A DNA stretch of 37,937 nt from NCBI GenBank assembly GCA_035308365.1, contig DATGGU010000207.1, positions 1-37,937 of the forward strand, in the 5' to 3' direction. Positions within the stretch are counted from its first letter, which is position 1. Each line of letters opens with the position of its first letter. Position numbers and translations under genes: made by a program. The stretch comes from PALSA-505 sp035308365. GTDB taxonomy: Bacteria; Actinomycetota; Actinomycetes; Streptosporangiales; Streptosporangiaceae. Positions 1-7,967 of the stretch are shown here, one piece after another. The notes below the pieces were generated by a model that was given only the letters and a program-made list of their open reading frames with translations, searched no databases and was not told the DNA's origin.

Positions 1-118
1 GCAGGCCCCGATGCCGGCGCAGGCCCCGATGCCGGCGCAGGCCCCGATGCCGGCGCAGGCCCCGATGCCGGCGCAGGCCCCGATGCCGGCCCAGGCCCCG
101 ATGCCGGCGCCACTGCGG
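1..118 (+). repeat. 18-bp in-frame tandem repeat (MPAQAP)
   Basis: The unit ATGCCGGCGCAGGCCCCG starts at 11, 29, 47, 65 and 83, and a diverging copy starts at 101. The copy at 83 has one base changed (GGCCCAG). Bases 1-10 match the end of another unit, so the array continues outside the window. Every unit carries an in-frame ATG, which makes the translation start intrinsically ambiguous. Confidence 0.95.
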
Positions 119-901
119 AGCCGGCGGGGCTGGGTGATCGCGGGCGCCGTCGGCGGGGTCTGGGTGCTGCTGTTCGTGGTGACCGGATCCTGGATCGGCG
201 CGACCGCGCTGCTGCTGCTCCTCGCGGCGCTCGGCGTCGCGTGCGTGCTGTCGCTGCGGTCCCTGGGCGTCGGCCGCGATCATCCCCGGGTCCGGCAGCT
301 TGCCGGATTCTGGAACGACGGCCGGGACCGGCTGCAGCCAGCCGGCTCGTCCCCGGCCGGCCTGACACCGGCAGGCCTGACACCGGTCGGCTCGTCCCCG
401 GTCGGCCTGACACCAGCAGGCCTGACACCGGCCGGCTTTTCAACCGGCGAGCGGGCGCGGGACTGGGAGCGACGGGACTGGGAGCGACGGGACTGGCCGG
501 TGACGGGGTGCAACGTTCCTTACACCGAGGCGATAGGCACCCGGGCCGAGTGGATGCCGTCCGGCCACGCCGGGCAGATGACGGTCGCGGAGCCGGTGGC
601 CCCGGCAATTCCGGTGCTGACGCTGGTTACCGGCGACACCGTTGCGCAAACCCGGCGATCGGGGGCCCGAGCCGGGCGCGGCGAGGTGGATCTGATCCTC
701 CCCCAGGTGGCGACCGTGTCCAGAGAGCACGCCAGGTTCACCTACGCCGACGGTCAGTGGTGGGTGGCCAACCTGGGCAGGAACGGCCTGACGCTGAACG
801 GCACTCCGCTGGCCGGCGGCGGGCACCCGCTGCACGACGGCGATTCGATCCGGTGGGGCATGCGGCCGGACGCACTGGTATCCCGGGTCGAGATCGGCTG
901 A
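2..901 (+). CDS. FHA domain membrane protein, 5' end outside window
   Basis: The reading frame is open to the left edge, so the true start may lie outside the window; the first visible ATG is at 11. The N-terminus is a repeat of MPAQAP encoded by an 18-bp tandem repeat. Two hydrophobic helices follow at about residues 42-85 (GWVIAGAVGGVWVLLF, then ATALLLLLAALGVACVLSL). A low-complexity linker (PAGLTP/PVGSSP repeats, then DWERR repeats) leads to a C-terminal FHA domain at about 205-290. The FHA signatures are GRGEVDLILPQ, SREHARF (SxxH) and GLTLNGTPL (NG). FHA domains bind phosphothreonine peptides, so this is probably a membrane-anchored partner of Ser/Thr kinase signalling; no kinase is visible here. 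An unknown gene follows 129 bp downstream on the same strand. The domain assignment is firm and the biological partner is unknown. Confidence 0.85.
   Translation, partial: QAPMPAQAPMPAQAPMPAQAPMPAQAPMPAQAPMPAPLRSRRGWVIAGAVGGVWVLLFVVTGSWIGATALLLLLAALGVACVLSLRSLGVGRDHPRVRQLAGFWNDGRDRLQPAGSSPAGLTPAGLTPVGSSPVGLTPAGLTPAGFSTGERARDWERRDWERRDWPVTGCNVPYTEAIGTRAEWMPSGHAGQMTVAEPVAPAIPVLTLVTGDTVAQTRRSGARAGRGEVDLILPQVATVSREHARFTYADGQWWVANLGRNGLTLNGTPLAGGGHPLHDGDSIRWGMRPDALVSRVEIG
343..440 (+). repeat. Degenerate GC-rich repeat encoding PAGLTP/PVGSSP linker
   Basis: Imperfect copies of a CCGGCCGGCCTGACA-like unit and a CCGGTCGGCTCGTCC-like unit encode alternating PAGLTP and PVGSSP hexapeptides in the linker of the FHA protein. 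A second short array (GACTGGGAGCGACGG, about 462-496) encodes DWERR repeats. Such repeats are prone to slippage and probably act as a flexible spacer. Confidence 0.8.
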
Positions 902-1029
902 TCGCCGGAGCCCGGCCCGGACTTCTGGATAAGGCGCTGCGATTTCCGCCGCTATCGTTGTGGAGGCGGTACAGAGCCGAACGGATCCCCCCGGCGCCCC
1001 GCCAACGCCGGGGCGGCACGGGAGAGGGG

Positions 1030-1893
1030 ATGGCCCAGCTCTTCATCTGGTCATCGGCGAAGGGCTCGTGGGTGAGCTGCCCGGCCGATGAGATCACCTG
1101 GCTGGACCGGGCCCTGCTCAGCGACAACGAGGACCTCACCCTGCACCGGGCGCCACGCTGCGCCGGCCTGCGTTATGTGCACCGCCGGTGGGAGCTGTTC
1201 AGCCGGGACACCACCTATCAGGTGTATCTGGCGCCGCACAGCAGCGAGGCCGTCAAGGACCACGTGGCCGTGCGGCGGACCGCGCAGCGCGTCCTGCCGG
1301 TGGCGCCCGCCGAGCGCTACGAGACGCTGCCGGTGGTCCTGTCCGATGGGGCCTGGCTGGTCAGCGTTGGCACCTGGGTGCTGCCGATCCGGGTCGAGGT
1401 CTCCGCCCGGCGCGAGGCCGAAGGATCTGCCGCACCGGGCGACGAGCAGCCGCCCACCCAGGACGCGCGGGTCTGGGCGGATGGCACACCGCCGGGCCGG
1501 CGGGGCAGCCGCACCCGGAAGGAGGCGGTCGCTCATGTCCGTGGTTACTTCGAGCGCAACACCACGGCGCGGATGGCGATGGCCTACTACTACCAGGAGT
1601 TCATCCTCGGCCTGGCCGCGCCGCAGCCGGTGCCGATGATGGACGTGGTCATCGCCCTGGACCTGAGCGGCGAGGGGGCGATTTCCGACTACAAGAAGCT
1701 GCTCCAGGGCTTCATCTGGTCCGAACGCGGGCACCCGCGCGAGCTGGCCGAGTTCCTGCTGTCCAACGGCCTGCTGACGCACGCCGATCTCGACCTGGCC
1801 CGTTCGGTGGCGCTGGCGAACGAGCGCAGCGGCAAGAGCGAGATGGCCAGGCAGCGACTCCGTTACAAGCCGAAAAAGGCCAAGCAGGGCTGA
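1030..1893 (+). CDS. Hypothetical protein, 287 aa, downstream of FHA gene
   Basis: The ATG at 1030 is chosen because GGAGAGGGG lies directly upstream and the codon bias is coherent from here on. The protein starts MAQLFIWSSAKGSWV and has no signal peptide or membrane segment. It has a positively charged C-terminus (RYKPKKAKQG) and a disordered, Pro/Arg-rich stretch around residues 135-165. The C-terminal half (VRGYFERNTTARMAMAYYYQEFILG onward) looks helical. I do not recognise the family. It follows the FHA gene on the same strand with a 128-bp gap, so it may share regulation but need not be in one operon. A strong hairpin follows its stop. Confidence 0.75.
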   Translation: MAQLFIWSSAKGSWVSCPADEITWLDRALLSDNEDLTLHRAPRCAGLRYVHRRWELFSRDTTYQVYLAPHSSEAVKDHVAVRRTAQRVLPVAPAERYETLPVVLSDGAWLVSVGTWVLPIRVEVSARREAEGSAAPGDEQPPTQDARVWADGTPPGRRGSRTRKEAVAHVRGYFERNTTARMAMAYYYQEFILGLAAPQPVPMMDVVIALDLSGEGAISDYKKLLQGFIWSERGHPRELAEFLLSNGLLTHADLDLARSVALANERSGKSEMARQRLRYKPKKAKQG

Positions 1894-1899
1894 CCGGGA

Positions 1900-1927
1900 G
1901 CGCCCGCCGGCCGTCGCCGGCGGGCGC
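1900..1927. terminator. Bidirectional hairpin between convergent genes
   Basis: There is a perfect 12-bp stem (GCGCCCGCCGGC / GCCGGCGGGCGC) with a 4-nt loop (CGTC), 6 bp after the stop of the unknown gene and 10 bp from the stop of the convergent peptidase. It has no U-tract, as is common for high-GC actinobacterial terminators. Confidence 0.75.
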
Positions 1928-1937
1928 GGCTGACCAT

Positions 1938-3947
1938 TTACAGCGAGCGTGGCTGGCGCCACTCCTGGCCGAGCACGTGCTCGGCCAGGAAGGCCAGCAC
2001 GGTTTCGTACCAGACGACGGCGTTGCCCGGGGTGAGGATCCAGTGGTTCTCGTCCGGGTAGTAGAGGAACTTGGCGTCCACCCGATGACGCATGAGGTCC
2101 CACCACAGCCACAGTCCGTGCCCGATCGGCACCCGGTAGTCCTTGTCACCGTGGATCACCAGCATCGGTGTGCGGATGTTGGCCACGTGCCGGGACGGGT
2201 CGTTGGCCTCCCAGCGCTCGGCATGTTTCTCCGGATCCCCGAACTCGCGGACGAAGTAGTAGCTCTCGTCGGAGGTGAGCATGCTGTCCAGCCGCCACAG
2301 GCTGGCGTGCGTGACGATGGCACGGAACCGGTCGGTGTGCCCGGCGATCCAGTTGGCCATGTAGCCGCCGAACGAGCCGCCCATGATCGCGGTCCGGTCT
2401 GCGTCGATGTCATCACGGGCGGTCGCGGCGTCGGTGATCGCCAAAAGATCAGCGAGGGTGGCGTCACCCCACTTGCCATGGGCCCGGCGCAGGTGACCCT
2501 GGCCGTAGCCGGTGGACAGGGCTGGGTCGGGCAGCAGGACGGCGTAGCCGTGCGCGGCCATGATCCACGGATTCCACCGCCAGCTCCAGTCGTTCCAACT
2601 GGTGAACGGGCCGCCGTGCACCCACACCAGCAGCGGTGCGGGTCCGTTGGCGCCATCGGGCAGCACCAGCCAGGCCCGGAGTTCGGCCCCGTCCGCTGCC
2701 GTCGTGGTGACCTCGGTCACCCGGCCAGGCACCGGCAGCGGTGATCCCGGCGCCTTCAGCGGGGTGACGAGCCCGGCCTGGACATCGATGCGCACCGGCC
2801 CGGGCGGCGCCCCGATCCCCGACCGCAGGGCGTAGATGCAGCGTCCATCAGGGGAGGCGGCCGGGCTGGAGTAGGCCGCGTCATCGTGAGTGAGCTGCTC
2901 GACCGCACCGGTGACGACATCCACGGCGAAGAGCGGGCAGCGGCCACCGGAATCCCCGGTGAAGTAGATCTTGGCCGAGTCCGGCGACCACGCTGGATCA
3001 CCCGGCCACAGGTCCAGCTCGGGCAGCAGGTCGCGCGGCTCGCCCCCGTCGAGCGGGACGAGCCACAGGCTCTTGTCCGGCGGCCGGCCGAAGGTGGCAT
3101 GTTCCTCACCGGAGCAGACGACCGCGCTGCCGTCGGGCGAGATGACCGGCTGGGTAAAGTCGATATCGTCGCGTTTGAGCAGGATCCGGCGCTGGCCGGT
3201 CGCGGCATCGATGGCGGCGAGCTGTATGCCAACGTCGCCGGGGCCGATCAGCACCCGCCACCCGGTGACCACGGTCGCGCCGTCGGGGGTCACCGTGGCC
3301 GACTGGTCCACCAGCGCCTGCCCGGCGTCCGGCGTGATATCGCGTCCTTCATCGGGGCGGCCGTCCGCCCCAGGCGGCCGCACAACGAAGAGCCGTGGCT
3401 GGTCGGGGCCGAGCTGGTGGTCCCAGAGCCGCACCGGGTAGCTGTCGTGCAAGATCGCGGTGACCCCCGCGTCATCGCGCCGCTTGCGCCGCTCCGCGTC
3501 GCCGTTGGCATCGCCCGGGAGCGTGCCGGCGGTGACGACGATCGTCCCGGCATCGTGGGCGACCACAGGGTCGCCGACCCCGCTGGCGCGCTCGGCGACA
3601 CGCCTGGCCTCCCCACCGCAGAGGGGCAGCGCCCACAGGGCACTGGGGGATTCGCCGTCCTTGACCGTCCCGTTCGGCCCGTCCTGTGCGCCGGGCCGCT
3701 CGGAGACGAACAGCAGCGTGCCGTCCGGGAGGAAGGCCGGACTCGATTCGCCCTGCGCCGACCGGGTCAGCCGGCGTGGCTCCGCCTCGCCGCCGGGGTC
3801 GATTTCCCACAGCGAGGTCGTCTGCTTCTTGCGATCCGGCCGGAGGGACTTCACCACCGCGACGAGCCGGTGCCCGTCCGGCGACAGGCGCAGCTCCTCG
3901 ACCCGGGGAATCGCAATGTAATCCTGGAGATCATGAAATGACGTCAC
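1938..3947 (-). CDS. S9 family peptidase (prolyl oligopeptidase/acylaminoacyl-peptidase type)
   Basis: This 669-aa serine peptidase probably cleaves short peptides or N-acylated peptides in the cytoplasm; no signal peptide is visible. Residues 1-410 form a beta-propeller-like region with repeated strands of the type SPDGSAVVCSGEE and SPDSAKIYFTGD. The C-terminal alpha/beta-hydrolase domain carries GGSFGGY with the nucleophile near Ser525, HGDKDYRVP with the likely catalytic Asp near 601-603, and DENHW with His near 635. Length is normal for S9C-type enzymes. The start shown is GTG with no clear Shine-Dalgarno sequence, so the start is less certain than the family. A small unknown gene lies 88 bp upstream on the same strand. 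Confidence 0.93.
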   Translation of the reverse strand: MTSFHDLQDYIAIPRVEELRLSPDGHRLVAVVKSLRPDRKKQTTSLWEIDPGGEAEPRRLTRSAQGESSPAFLPDGTLLFVSERPGAQDGPNGTVKDGESPSALWALPLCGGEARRVAERASGVGDPVVAHDAGTIVVTAGTLPGDANGDAERRKRRDDAGVTAILHDSYPVRLWDHQLGPDQPRLFVVRPPGADGRPDEGRDITPDAGQALVDQSATVTPDGATVVTGWRVLIGPGDVGIQLAAIDAATGQRRILLKRDDIDFTQPVISPDGSAVVCSGEEHATFGRPPDKSLWLVPLDGGEPRDLLPELDLWPGDPAWSPDSAKIYFTGDSGGRCPLFAVDVVTGAVEQLTHDDAAYSSPAASPDGRCIYALRSGIGAPPGPVRIDVQAGLVTPLKAPGSPLPVPGRVTEVTTTAADGAELRAWLVLPDGANGPAPLLVWVHGGPFTSWNDWSWRWNPWIMAAHGYAVLLPDPALSTGYGQGHLRRAHGKWGDATLADLLAITDAATARDDIDADRTAIMGGSFGGYMANWIAGHTDRFRAIVTHASLWRLDSMLTSDESYYFVREFGDPEKHAERWEANDPSRHVANIRTPMLVIHGDKDYRVPIGHGLWLWWDLMRHRVDAKFLYYPDENHWILTPGNAVVWYETVLAFLAEHVLGQEWRQPRSL

Positions 3948-4035
3948 CGGACCATACTGCCGTGATCGTCGGGTAACCGGGTGCCCGGGCCGGCCGCTTG
4001 ACCAGTGCTGAGGGCCGGTGGCGGGCCGTCTGCGC

Positions 4036-4386
4036 TCAGTGCTTGTGCCTGGAGTGCTGTGGCAGGCGATGTGAGCTTGCTGTTAACACCCGGTTGGCCG
4101 GCAGCGAGTCCTTCTTGACGATCCAGCCGCTGCTGGTGCTCGCTTGATGCATGGCCTGGTAGCCGTCGAGCCACTCACCGATGAAGGTCACCAGGTCGCC
4201 CTCGCGCCTGAGCTTGGTCACCCGGCGGAAGCGCTGCGAATGCAGCCGCTCGTCCTCGGAGCCCCCGTACGGTGGCCGGCAACAGCAATCGTCGGCAAGT
4301 ACCCACATCTCATCGGCCAGTTCGTCGCCGAAGACGATGACATCCTCGGCCGGGTTCATCACATACGTGGTCACCGCCGTGCTCAC
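4036..4386 (-). CDS. Small hypothetical protein, about 116 aa
   Basis: The GTG start at 4386 (VSTAVTTYVMNPAEDVIV) is preferred because GAGG lies about 10 nt upstream; an ATG further inside (MNPAEDVIV) or one at 4452 are alternatives. The protein is soluble, acidic at first (EDVIVFGDELADEMWVLADD), has three consecutive cysteines (DDCCCRPPYGG), and ends in a basic His/Lys-rich tail. A later stretch, LVTFIGEWLDGYQAMHQAS, may be a helix. I do not recognise the family. It sits just upstream of the S9 peptidase on the same strand. Codon use is typical of the window, which supports a real gene. Confidence 0.6.
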   Translation of the reverse strand: MSTAVTTYVMNPAEDVIVFGDELADEMWVLADDCCCRPPYGGSEDERLHSQRFRRVTKLRREGDLVTFIGEWLDGYQAMHQASTSSGWIVKKDSLPANRVLTASSHRLPQHSRHKH

Positions 4387-4585
4387 GCCCCCGCGTCCTC
4401 GTGGACCCCTGTCACGCCTGGCCGCGGCCACCACCGATGCCCGGGGTCTCATGCGAGTCTCCCGGCCGTGGCCGGAAGGTCTCTGAGCTTACTCATAGTG
4501 GCCATGTTGTCACGCTAATACGACTTCCGCCTAGCGTTCTGGGAAGTATGTGGTATGCGTGGCCGACGTGACTAATCTCCTTCGT

Positions 4586-4625
4586 AAAATTTAAAAGACC
4601 GGCAAATGCCCAGCGCACGGCCGGT
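4586..4625 (-). terminator. Terminator-like hairpin with T-rich tail downstream of small membrane gene
   Basis: Read on the minus strand, ACCGGC pairs with GCCGGT (stem of 6 bp, loop of about 16 nt) and is followed by CTTTTAAATTTT. It lies about 40 bp after the stop of the 91-aa membrane protein gene. The short stem makes it a moderate call, but such a T-rich tail is unusual in this GC-rich DNA. Confidence 0.5.
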
Positions 4626-4665
4626 TTCCTGGGGTTAGTTCGATGATGTGTGCGGTGGTAATTCC

Positions 4666-4941
4666 TCAGGAATTGCCATTGTTTCTCCGGGTTGCGTTGA
4701 ATTCTTCCCATTCTCTGGGGCCGCCGGGTGAGGTGCCCTTGAGGTAGACGATGAGGAGAATCAGGGGAACCATCATCAAGGCGAGCCAGCGGGCCCGGCG
4801 GTCCACACTGGCCAGGACTATCGCTATGGCCGCCCCACCGAGCGCCACCGCCCAGCCCTCGGCCGAGACCGGGCCGAGCCCCCAGCCGAACCGCCGGGGA
4901 CCGAACCACGCCTTCTGGCCGATTACGGGTTTCGTCCGCAT
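4666..4941 (-). CDS. Small two-helix membrane protein, 91 aa
   Basis: The ATG at 4941 is chosen because the sequence becomes protein-like from there (MRTKPVIGQKAWFGPRRFGW) and GGAGG motifs lie upstream. Two hydrophobic segments follow at about residues 30-46 (WAVALGGAAIAIVLASV) and 51-68 (RWLALMMVPLILLIVYLKG), joined by a short basic turn (DRRAR). The C-terminal tail is polar (PREWEEFNATRRNNGNS). This is the general pattern of small actinobacterial inner-membrane proteins of unknown role. It lies downstream of the chitinase on the same strand but beyond a strong hairpin, so it is probably transcribed separately. Confidence 0.65.
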   Translation of the reverse strand: MRTKPVIGQKAWFGPRRFGWGLGPVSAEGWAVALGGAAIAIVLASVDRRARWLALMMVPLILLIVYLKGTSPGGPREWEEFNATRRNNGNS

Positions 4942-4984
4942 CCTCCGAGTATCCTCCGCGCGAATAGCCCGGGCAACGATGGTG

Positions 4985-5014
4985 GGAGGCGGTCGGCCCG
5001 GGCCGGCCGCCTCC
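4985..5014 (-). terminator. Hairpin downstream of chitinase gene
   Basis: This 30-bp near-perfect palindrome has arms GGAGGCGG and CCGCCTCC around an inner CGGCCCGGGCCG palindrome, with one mismatch pair. It lies 22 bp after the chitinase stop codon and probably ends that transcript. Confidence 0.7.
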
Positions 5015-5036
5015 GGCGAGGATGTGGGTGTGACGG

Positions 5037-6725
5037 TCAGCCGGTGTACTTGGTGAAGATCTTGGTGAAGTCCAGCGGCTGCTGGCTGATCTCCGAGCAA
5101 CTGGGCAGGCCGCTGACCCCGCCGCCACATGGCTGATCCCGGTCCACCGACCAGAAGGCCAGCCTGCCCAGGTGGTTCTGCTGGGCGAAGCTCTCCAAGG
5201 TCTGGGCGTTGGCCTCGGTGAACACCTCGGCCGAGTCGTCGTTCTGACCGATCATGGGAGTGACGCCGATGTTCGCGTAGGTCATGTTCGGCCACAGCGT
5301 CTGGGCGTAGGCCAGGGTGTTCTGGGCCGCCTGCACCGCGTAGGAGCCCATGTTGGCGCCGCCGGAGTCCCAGCTTCCGTAATAGTCCATGGCCATCACG
5401 TTGATGACGTCGATCCTGGTGCCGTTGGCCTTGGCCTCCTGCAGGAAGGCGTCACCGTTGTTGTCCGGGCCGCTGGGCAGGGTCGGGATGGTGACCGAGA
5501 CGACGAGCCCGGGGTTGCTGGCCTCCAGTTGGCTGATCGCCTGGAACCTCATGTTGTTGTTCGAGGTGTAGGCGATCTCCGCGCCTTCGATGTCGAAGTC
5601 GATGTGGGTGATGTGCAGGGTGTTGATGACCGACTGGTAGGCCGCGGTGAGCTGGCTGAGGTTCGTGCAGGAGTCGGCGAGCTCGACACCGTCCGCGCCG
5701 CCGAAGGAGACGACCGGCTGCGCGCCATCGCTCTCCGCCGTGGTGATCTCGCTGGTCACGGTCGGATCGTTGGTGACCGGCAGCGTGTCGCCCCAGATCG
5801 GCGTGCAGCCGTTGCCGATGACGAACGCCGCGCTGAACGCCTTCAGGCCTGCCTGGGTGGCCGCCTGGTTGAGCATCGGCTCCTGGTTGTTGGTCATGTC
5901 CGCGTACGGTGCGACGGCGAAGCTGCCTGGGCCACCGCCACCCCCGCCCGGCGAGGTGGTGGCCTGCACCGGGCTCGAGGCGGGAGACCGGCCCGCGCTG
6001 TTGAAGGCGATGACGGTGAACGTGTAGGTCGTGGCGGCGGCCAGGCCGGTGATGGTGGCCGAGGTGGCCGAGGTGGTGGCTACCTGGCTGCCGTTCTGGT
6101 CGACGTCGTAGCCGGTGACCGGGCCGCTGGGGGCGGTCCATGACAGGGACACCGACGATGAGGTGGTGCCGGTGACGGTCAGCCCGGCCGGCGCACCGGG
6201 AGGTGTGCCGCCGCCTCCGCCGCCGGGGCCGGTCAGCGAGAGATCGTCGGCGTAATAGGTACCCTGCGCGTACCAGCCGTGCACATAGATGGTGACGCTG
6301 GTGGTGGACGCTCCGGTGCTGAACGACGTGGAAAGCTGCTGCCAGCTACCCGCCGACGGCGTCCAGGTGCTGGTGTCCGACGTGCCGGTGCCGCTGTCGC
6401 CGATGAACACGTAGTTGCCCTGGACCCAGCCGGTCAGCGTGTAGGCCGAACTGGGCTGCACGGACACGGTCTGCGAGCACTGCGCGTCGTCGCTGCCGGT
6501 TGCCGCGCCCGCGAGCGCGTAGGAACCGGAGTGCACCGGGCTCGTGGTCACACTGTCCGCCGGGGAGCAGGTCCATCCGGCCAGTGCGCCAGCCTCGAAG
6601 CCAGAATTGGCCAGCAGGCTGGTGGCGGCGGCCGCCGGTCCGGCGCCGGCGGTGAGCGCCATGCCGCAGGCCAGCAGCGCGACGGCGGGAGCGGCAAGGA
6701 GCGCAAGGGGGCGGGGGCGCTTCAT
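5037..6725 (-). CDS. Secreted GH18 chitinase with carbohydrate-binding and FnIII modules
   Basis: This 562-aa exported enzyme hydrolyses beta-1,4 links in chitin. Residues 1-34 are a Sec signal peptide (basic MKRPRP, hydrophobic core, then AGPAAAA). Residues about 36-166 are a beta-sandwich carbohydrate-binding module (LLANSGFEAGALAGWTC start, Cys52/Cys83 likely bridged). A Gly-rich linker is followed by a fibronectin type III domain at about 177-258 (GLTVTGTTSSSVSLSWTAP). After a second Gly linker comes the GH18 barrel at about 268-562, with the catalytic DFDIE at 376-380 (acid/base Glu380) and SFGG at 340-343. The start is fixed by GGAGG four bases upstream. An AT-rich palindrome 66-94 bp upstream probably controls expression. 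Gly-Gly linkers between modules are typical of actinomycete chitinases. Confidence 0.95.
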   Translation of the reverse strand: MKRPRPLALLAAPAVALLACGMALTAGAGPAAAATSLLANSGFEAGALAGWTCSPADSVTTSPVHSGSYALAGAATGSDDAQCSQTVSVQPSSAYTLTGWVQGNYVFIGDSGTGTSDTSTWTPSAGSWQQLSTSFSTGASTTSVTIYVHGWYAQGTYYADDLSLTGPGGGGGGTPPGAPAGLTVTGTTSSSVSLSWTAPSGPVTGYDVDQNGSQVATTSATSATITGLAAATTYTFTVIAFNSAGRSPASSPVQATTSPGGGGGGPGSFAVAPYADMTNNQEPMLNQAATQAGLKAFSAAFVIGNGCTPIWGDTLPVTNDPTVTSEITTAESDGAQPVVSFGGADGVELADSCTNLSQLTAAYQSVINTLHITHIDFDIEGAEIAYTSNNNMRFQAISQLEASNPGLVVSVTIPTLPSGPDNNGDAFLQEAKANGTRIDVINVMAMDYYGSWDSGGANMGSYAVQAAQNTLAYAQTLWPNMTYANIGVTPMIGQNDDSAEVFTEANAQTLESFAQQNHLGRLAFWSVDRDQPCGGGVSGLPSCSEISQQPLDFTKIFTKYTG

Positions 6726-6790
6726 GTTTCCTCCAGACAGGAGGGGAGGGCTGAGGATGTGGGAGGGAACTCGTTCCCTGAAGAGATGCC

Positions 6791-6819
6791 TAATTAATAA
6801 GAAACTTTCCTATTAATTA
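6791..6819. promoter_or_regulatory. 29-bp near-perfect palindrome upstream of chitinase
   Basis: The 9-bp perfect arms TAATTAATA and TATTAATTA flank an inner AGAAACTTTCC. Counting inward, 13 of 14 half-site positions are symmetric around one central C (6805). It lies 66-94 bp upstream of the chitinase ATG, where an operator or activator site is expected. The GAAA-C-TTTC core resembles motifs I recall upstream of secreted polysaccharide hydrolase genes in Streptomyces; the cognate regulator is not identified here. It is not a DasR site, whose core is different. Confidence 0.7.
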
Positions 6820-7076
6820 AACAAAATGTAACTCTGCCACCCCATTCCGTCAAGAGGGACGGAGTGCGTCAGCTGGTGGCCTGGACGCGAGGCCAGCCGT
6901 CTGGGCGTACCGATCGCCTGGACTGAGACGGAGGCGCTGAGCGCCGGGGCATCCGGTATGGTCAGCAATCCGGGCCGAACCGGCCCGCTGAAAGCCGGCG
7001 TCAAGCGGTTGCGGCGCGAGGCGGGACGGAAACGTGGCCAAGGCGCGGATGGAAGCCGGTCCCTCCGGGCGCGGGG
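6820..7076. other. Intergenic stretch with no recognised gene
   Basis: About 250 bp between the chitinase promoter palindrome and the stop of the VC0807-like gene. Short open frames exist on both strands but none has a convincing ribosome binding site or family resemblance. The first 30 bases are AT-rich and may include chitinase promoter elements; nothing else is apparent. Confidence 0.5.
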
Positions 7077-7808
7077 TCAAGTCTGGTCGGTTGCCTGGGT
7101 GATCTTCGGGGGGAGGGGTGCCGCTGCGTCGCCGGAGGCGGCGGCCATGCGTTCGCCCTGCCTTCTTTTGTGCGCGCCGTAGGCAATCGTCCACGCGGAC
7201 ATGACCGCCCCGGCCAGGAACGGCATGACCTTGGAGATGGCCAGGGCCGTCCCGGCTGAGGTGCTGTAGATAATGACGATCCGCACGGCGGCCTCGAAGA
7301 GGAAGGCCACGCCCCAGACGACTGTGATGACCCGGAAGACGCGCCGGAAGCCTTCGTACTGCCAGAGCCTGGTCATCTCGCGGCCCTTGCTGGTGTCAGG
7401 CCCGGTGAACTCCAGGGCGAAGCCGAACATCAGCGGGCGCCGTGCCCAAAGCGAGCCAAGGCACGCCACGCCGAATACGCCCGTCGGCACCGATCCCTCG
7501 GCCAGTAGCAACCTGGCGCTGTGACTGAGCAGCCCAGCCACCGCGCCCACGACAATCCCGGCCAGGACCAGGCCCCCGACCACATCGAGCCGGCGGTGCC
7601 GGATGGCATTAATGATCACGCCCAGGGCTGGGAAGATGCCGCTCAGCAGCAGGGCGGTCACGGCTGTCAGACCGGCGGAGTGCAGCAGGTTGTAGGCCGC
7701 CAGTGGGCCGGCGATGTCGAAGATCACGAGCATCGCGACCGAGCGGAACCGGCCTCCGTTCGGACTGGTGGTCTCGGTGCTTCGGTGGGCATCGCTGCTG
7801 GTGTCCAT
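7077..7808 (-). CDS. VC0807-like integral membrane protein
   Basis: This 243-aa protein has about six hydrophobic helices: VAMLVIFDIAGPLAAYNLL, AVTALLLSGIFPALGVIINA, VVGGLVLAGIVVGAVAGLL, a shorter one around VFGVACLGSLWA, then VFRVITVVWGVAFLFEAAV and FLAGAVMSAWTIAYGA. The pattern FDIAGPLAAYNLL plus IINAIRHRRLDVVGG and RPLMFGFALEF matches the VC0807/septation-protein-A-like family as I recall it; the function is unknown. AAAGG lies about 9 nt before the ATG. It is divergent from a PadR regulator gene, with a perfect palindrome between the two starts, so it is the likely regulatory target. Confidence 0.8.
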   Translation of the reverse strand: MDTSSDAHRSTETTSPNGGRFRSVAMLVIFDIAGPLAAYNLLHSAGLTAVTALLLSGIFPALGVIINAIRHRRLDVVGGLVLAGIVVGAVAGLLSHSARLLLAEGSVPTGVFGVACLGSLWARRPLMFGFALEFTGPDTSKGREMTRLWQYEGFRRVFRVITVVWGVAFLFEAAVRIVIIYSTSAGTALAISKVMPFLAGAVMSAWTIAYGAHKRRQGERMAAASGDAAAPLPPKITQATDQT

Positions 7809-7925
7809 CGATGAGGACCTTTCGTGATGGTGCGAAGACCGCGCCTAGCCCCACCCCGTGGCCTGCGTTCCCGTGCCCGGCCGATGGACCGGCCGGCTCA
7901 CCCTCGGCTCGCTTGCTGGACAAGC

Positions 7926-7944
7926 ATAGGTCGTTTCGACCTAT
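7926..7944. promoter_or_regulatory. Palindromic operator between divergent VC0807-like and PadR genes
   Basis: The sequence ATAGGTCG-TTT-CGACCTAT has perfect 8-bp arms with a 3-bp spacer. It lies 23 bp upstream of the PadR ATG (7968) and 117 bp upstream of the divergent membrane gene, a classic position for an autorepressor that also controls its divergent neighbour. Binding by the adjacent PadR protein is inferred. Confidence 0.75.
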
Positions 7945-7967
7945 CGTGCCAAGGTAGGTTGGCTGTC

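Noticed and set aside
4493..5128. 211-residue minus-strand frame across the small membrane gene
   Set aside because: It spans two hairpins and is out of frame with the hydrophobic, protein-like 91-aa gene; composition is not protein-like.
6726..6850. DasR (dre) site upstream of the chitinase
   Set aside because: No ACTGGTCTAGACCAGT-like sequence is present; the palindrome seen is of a different type.
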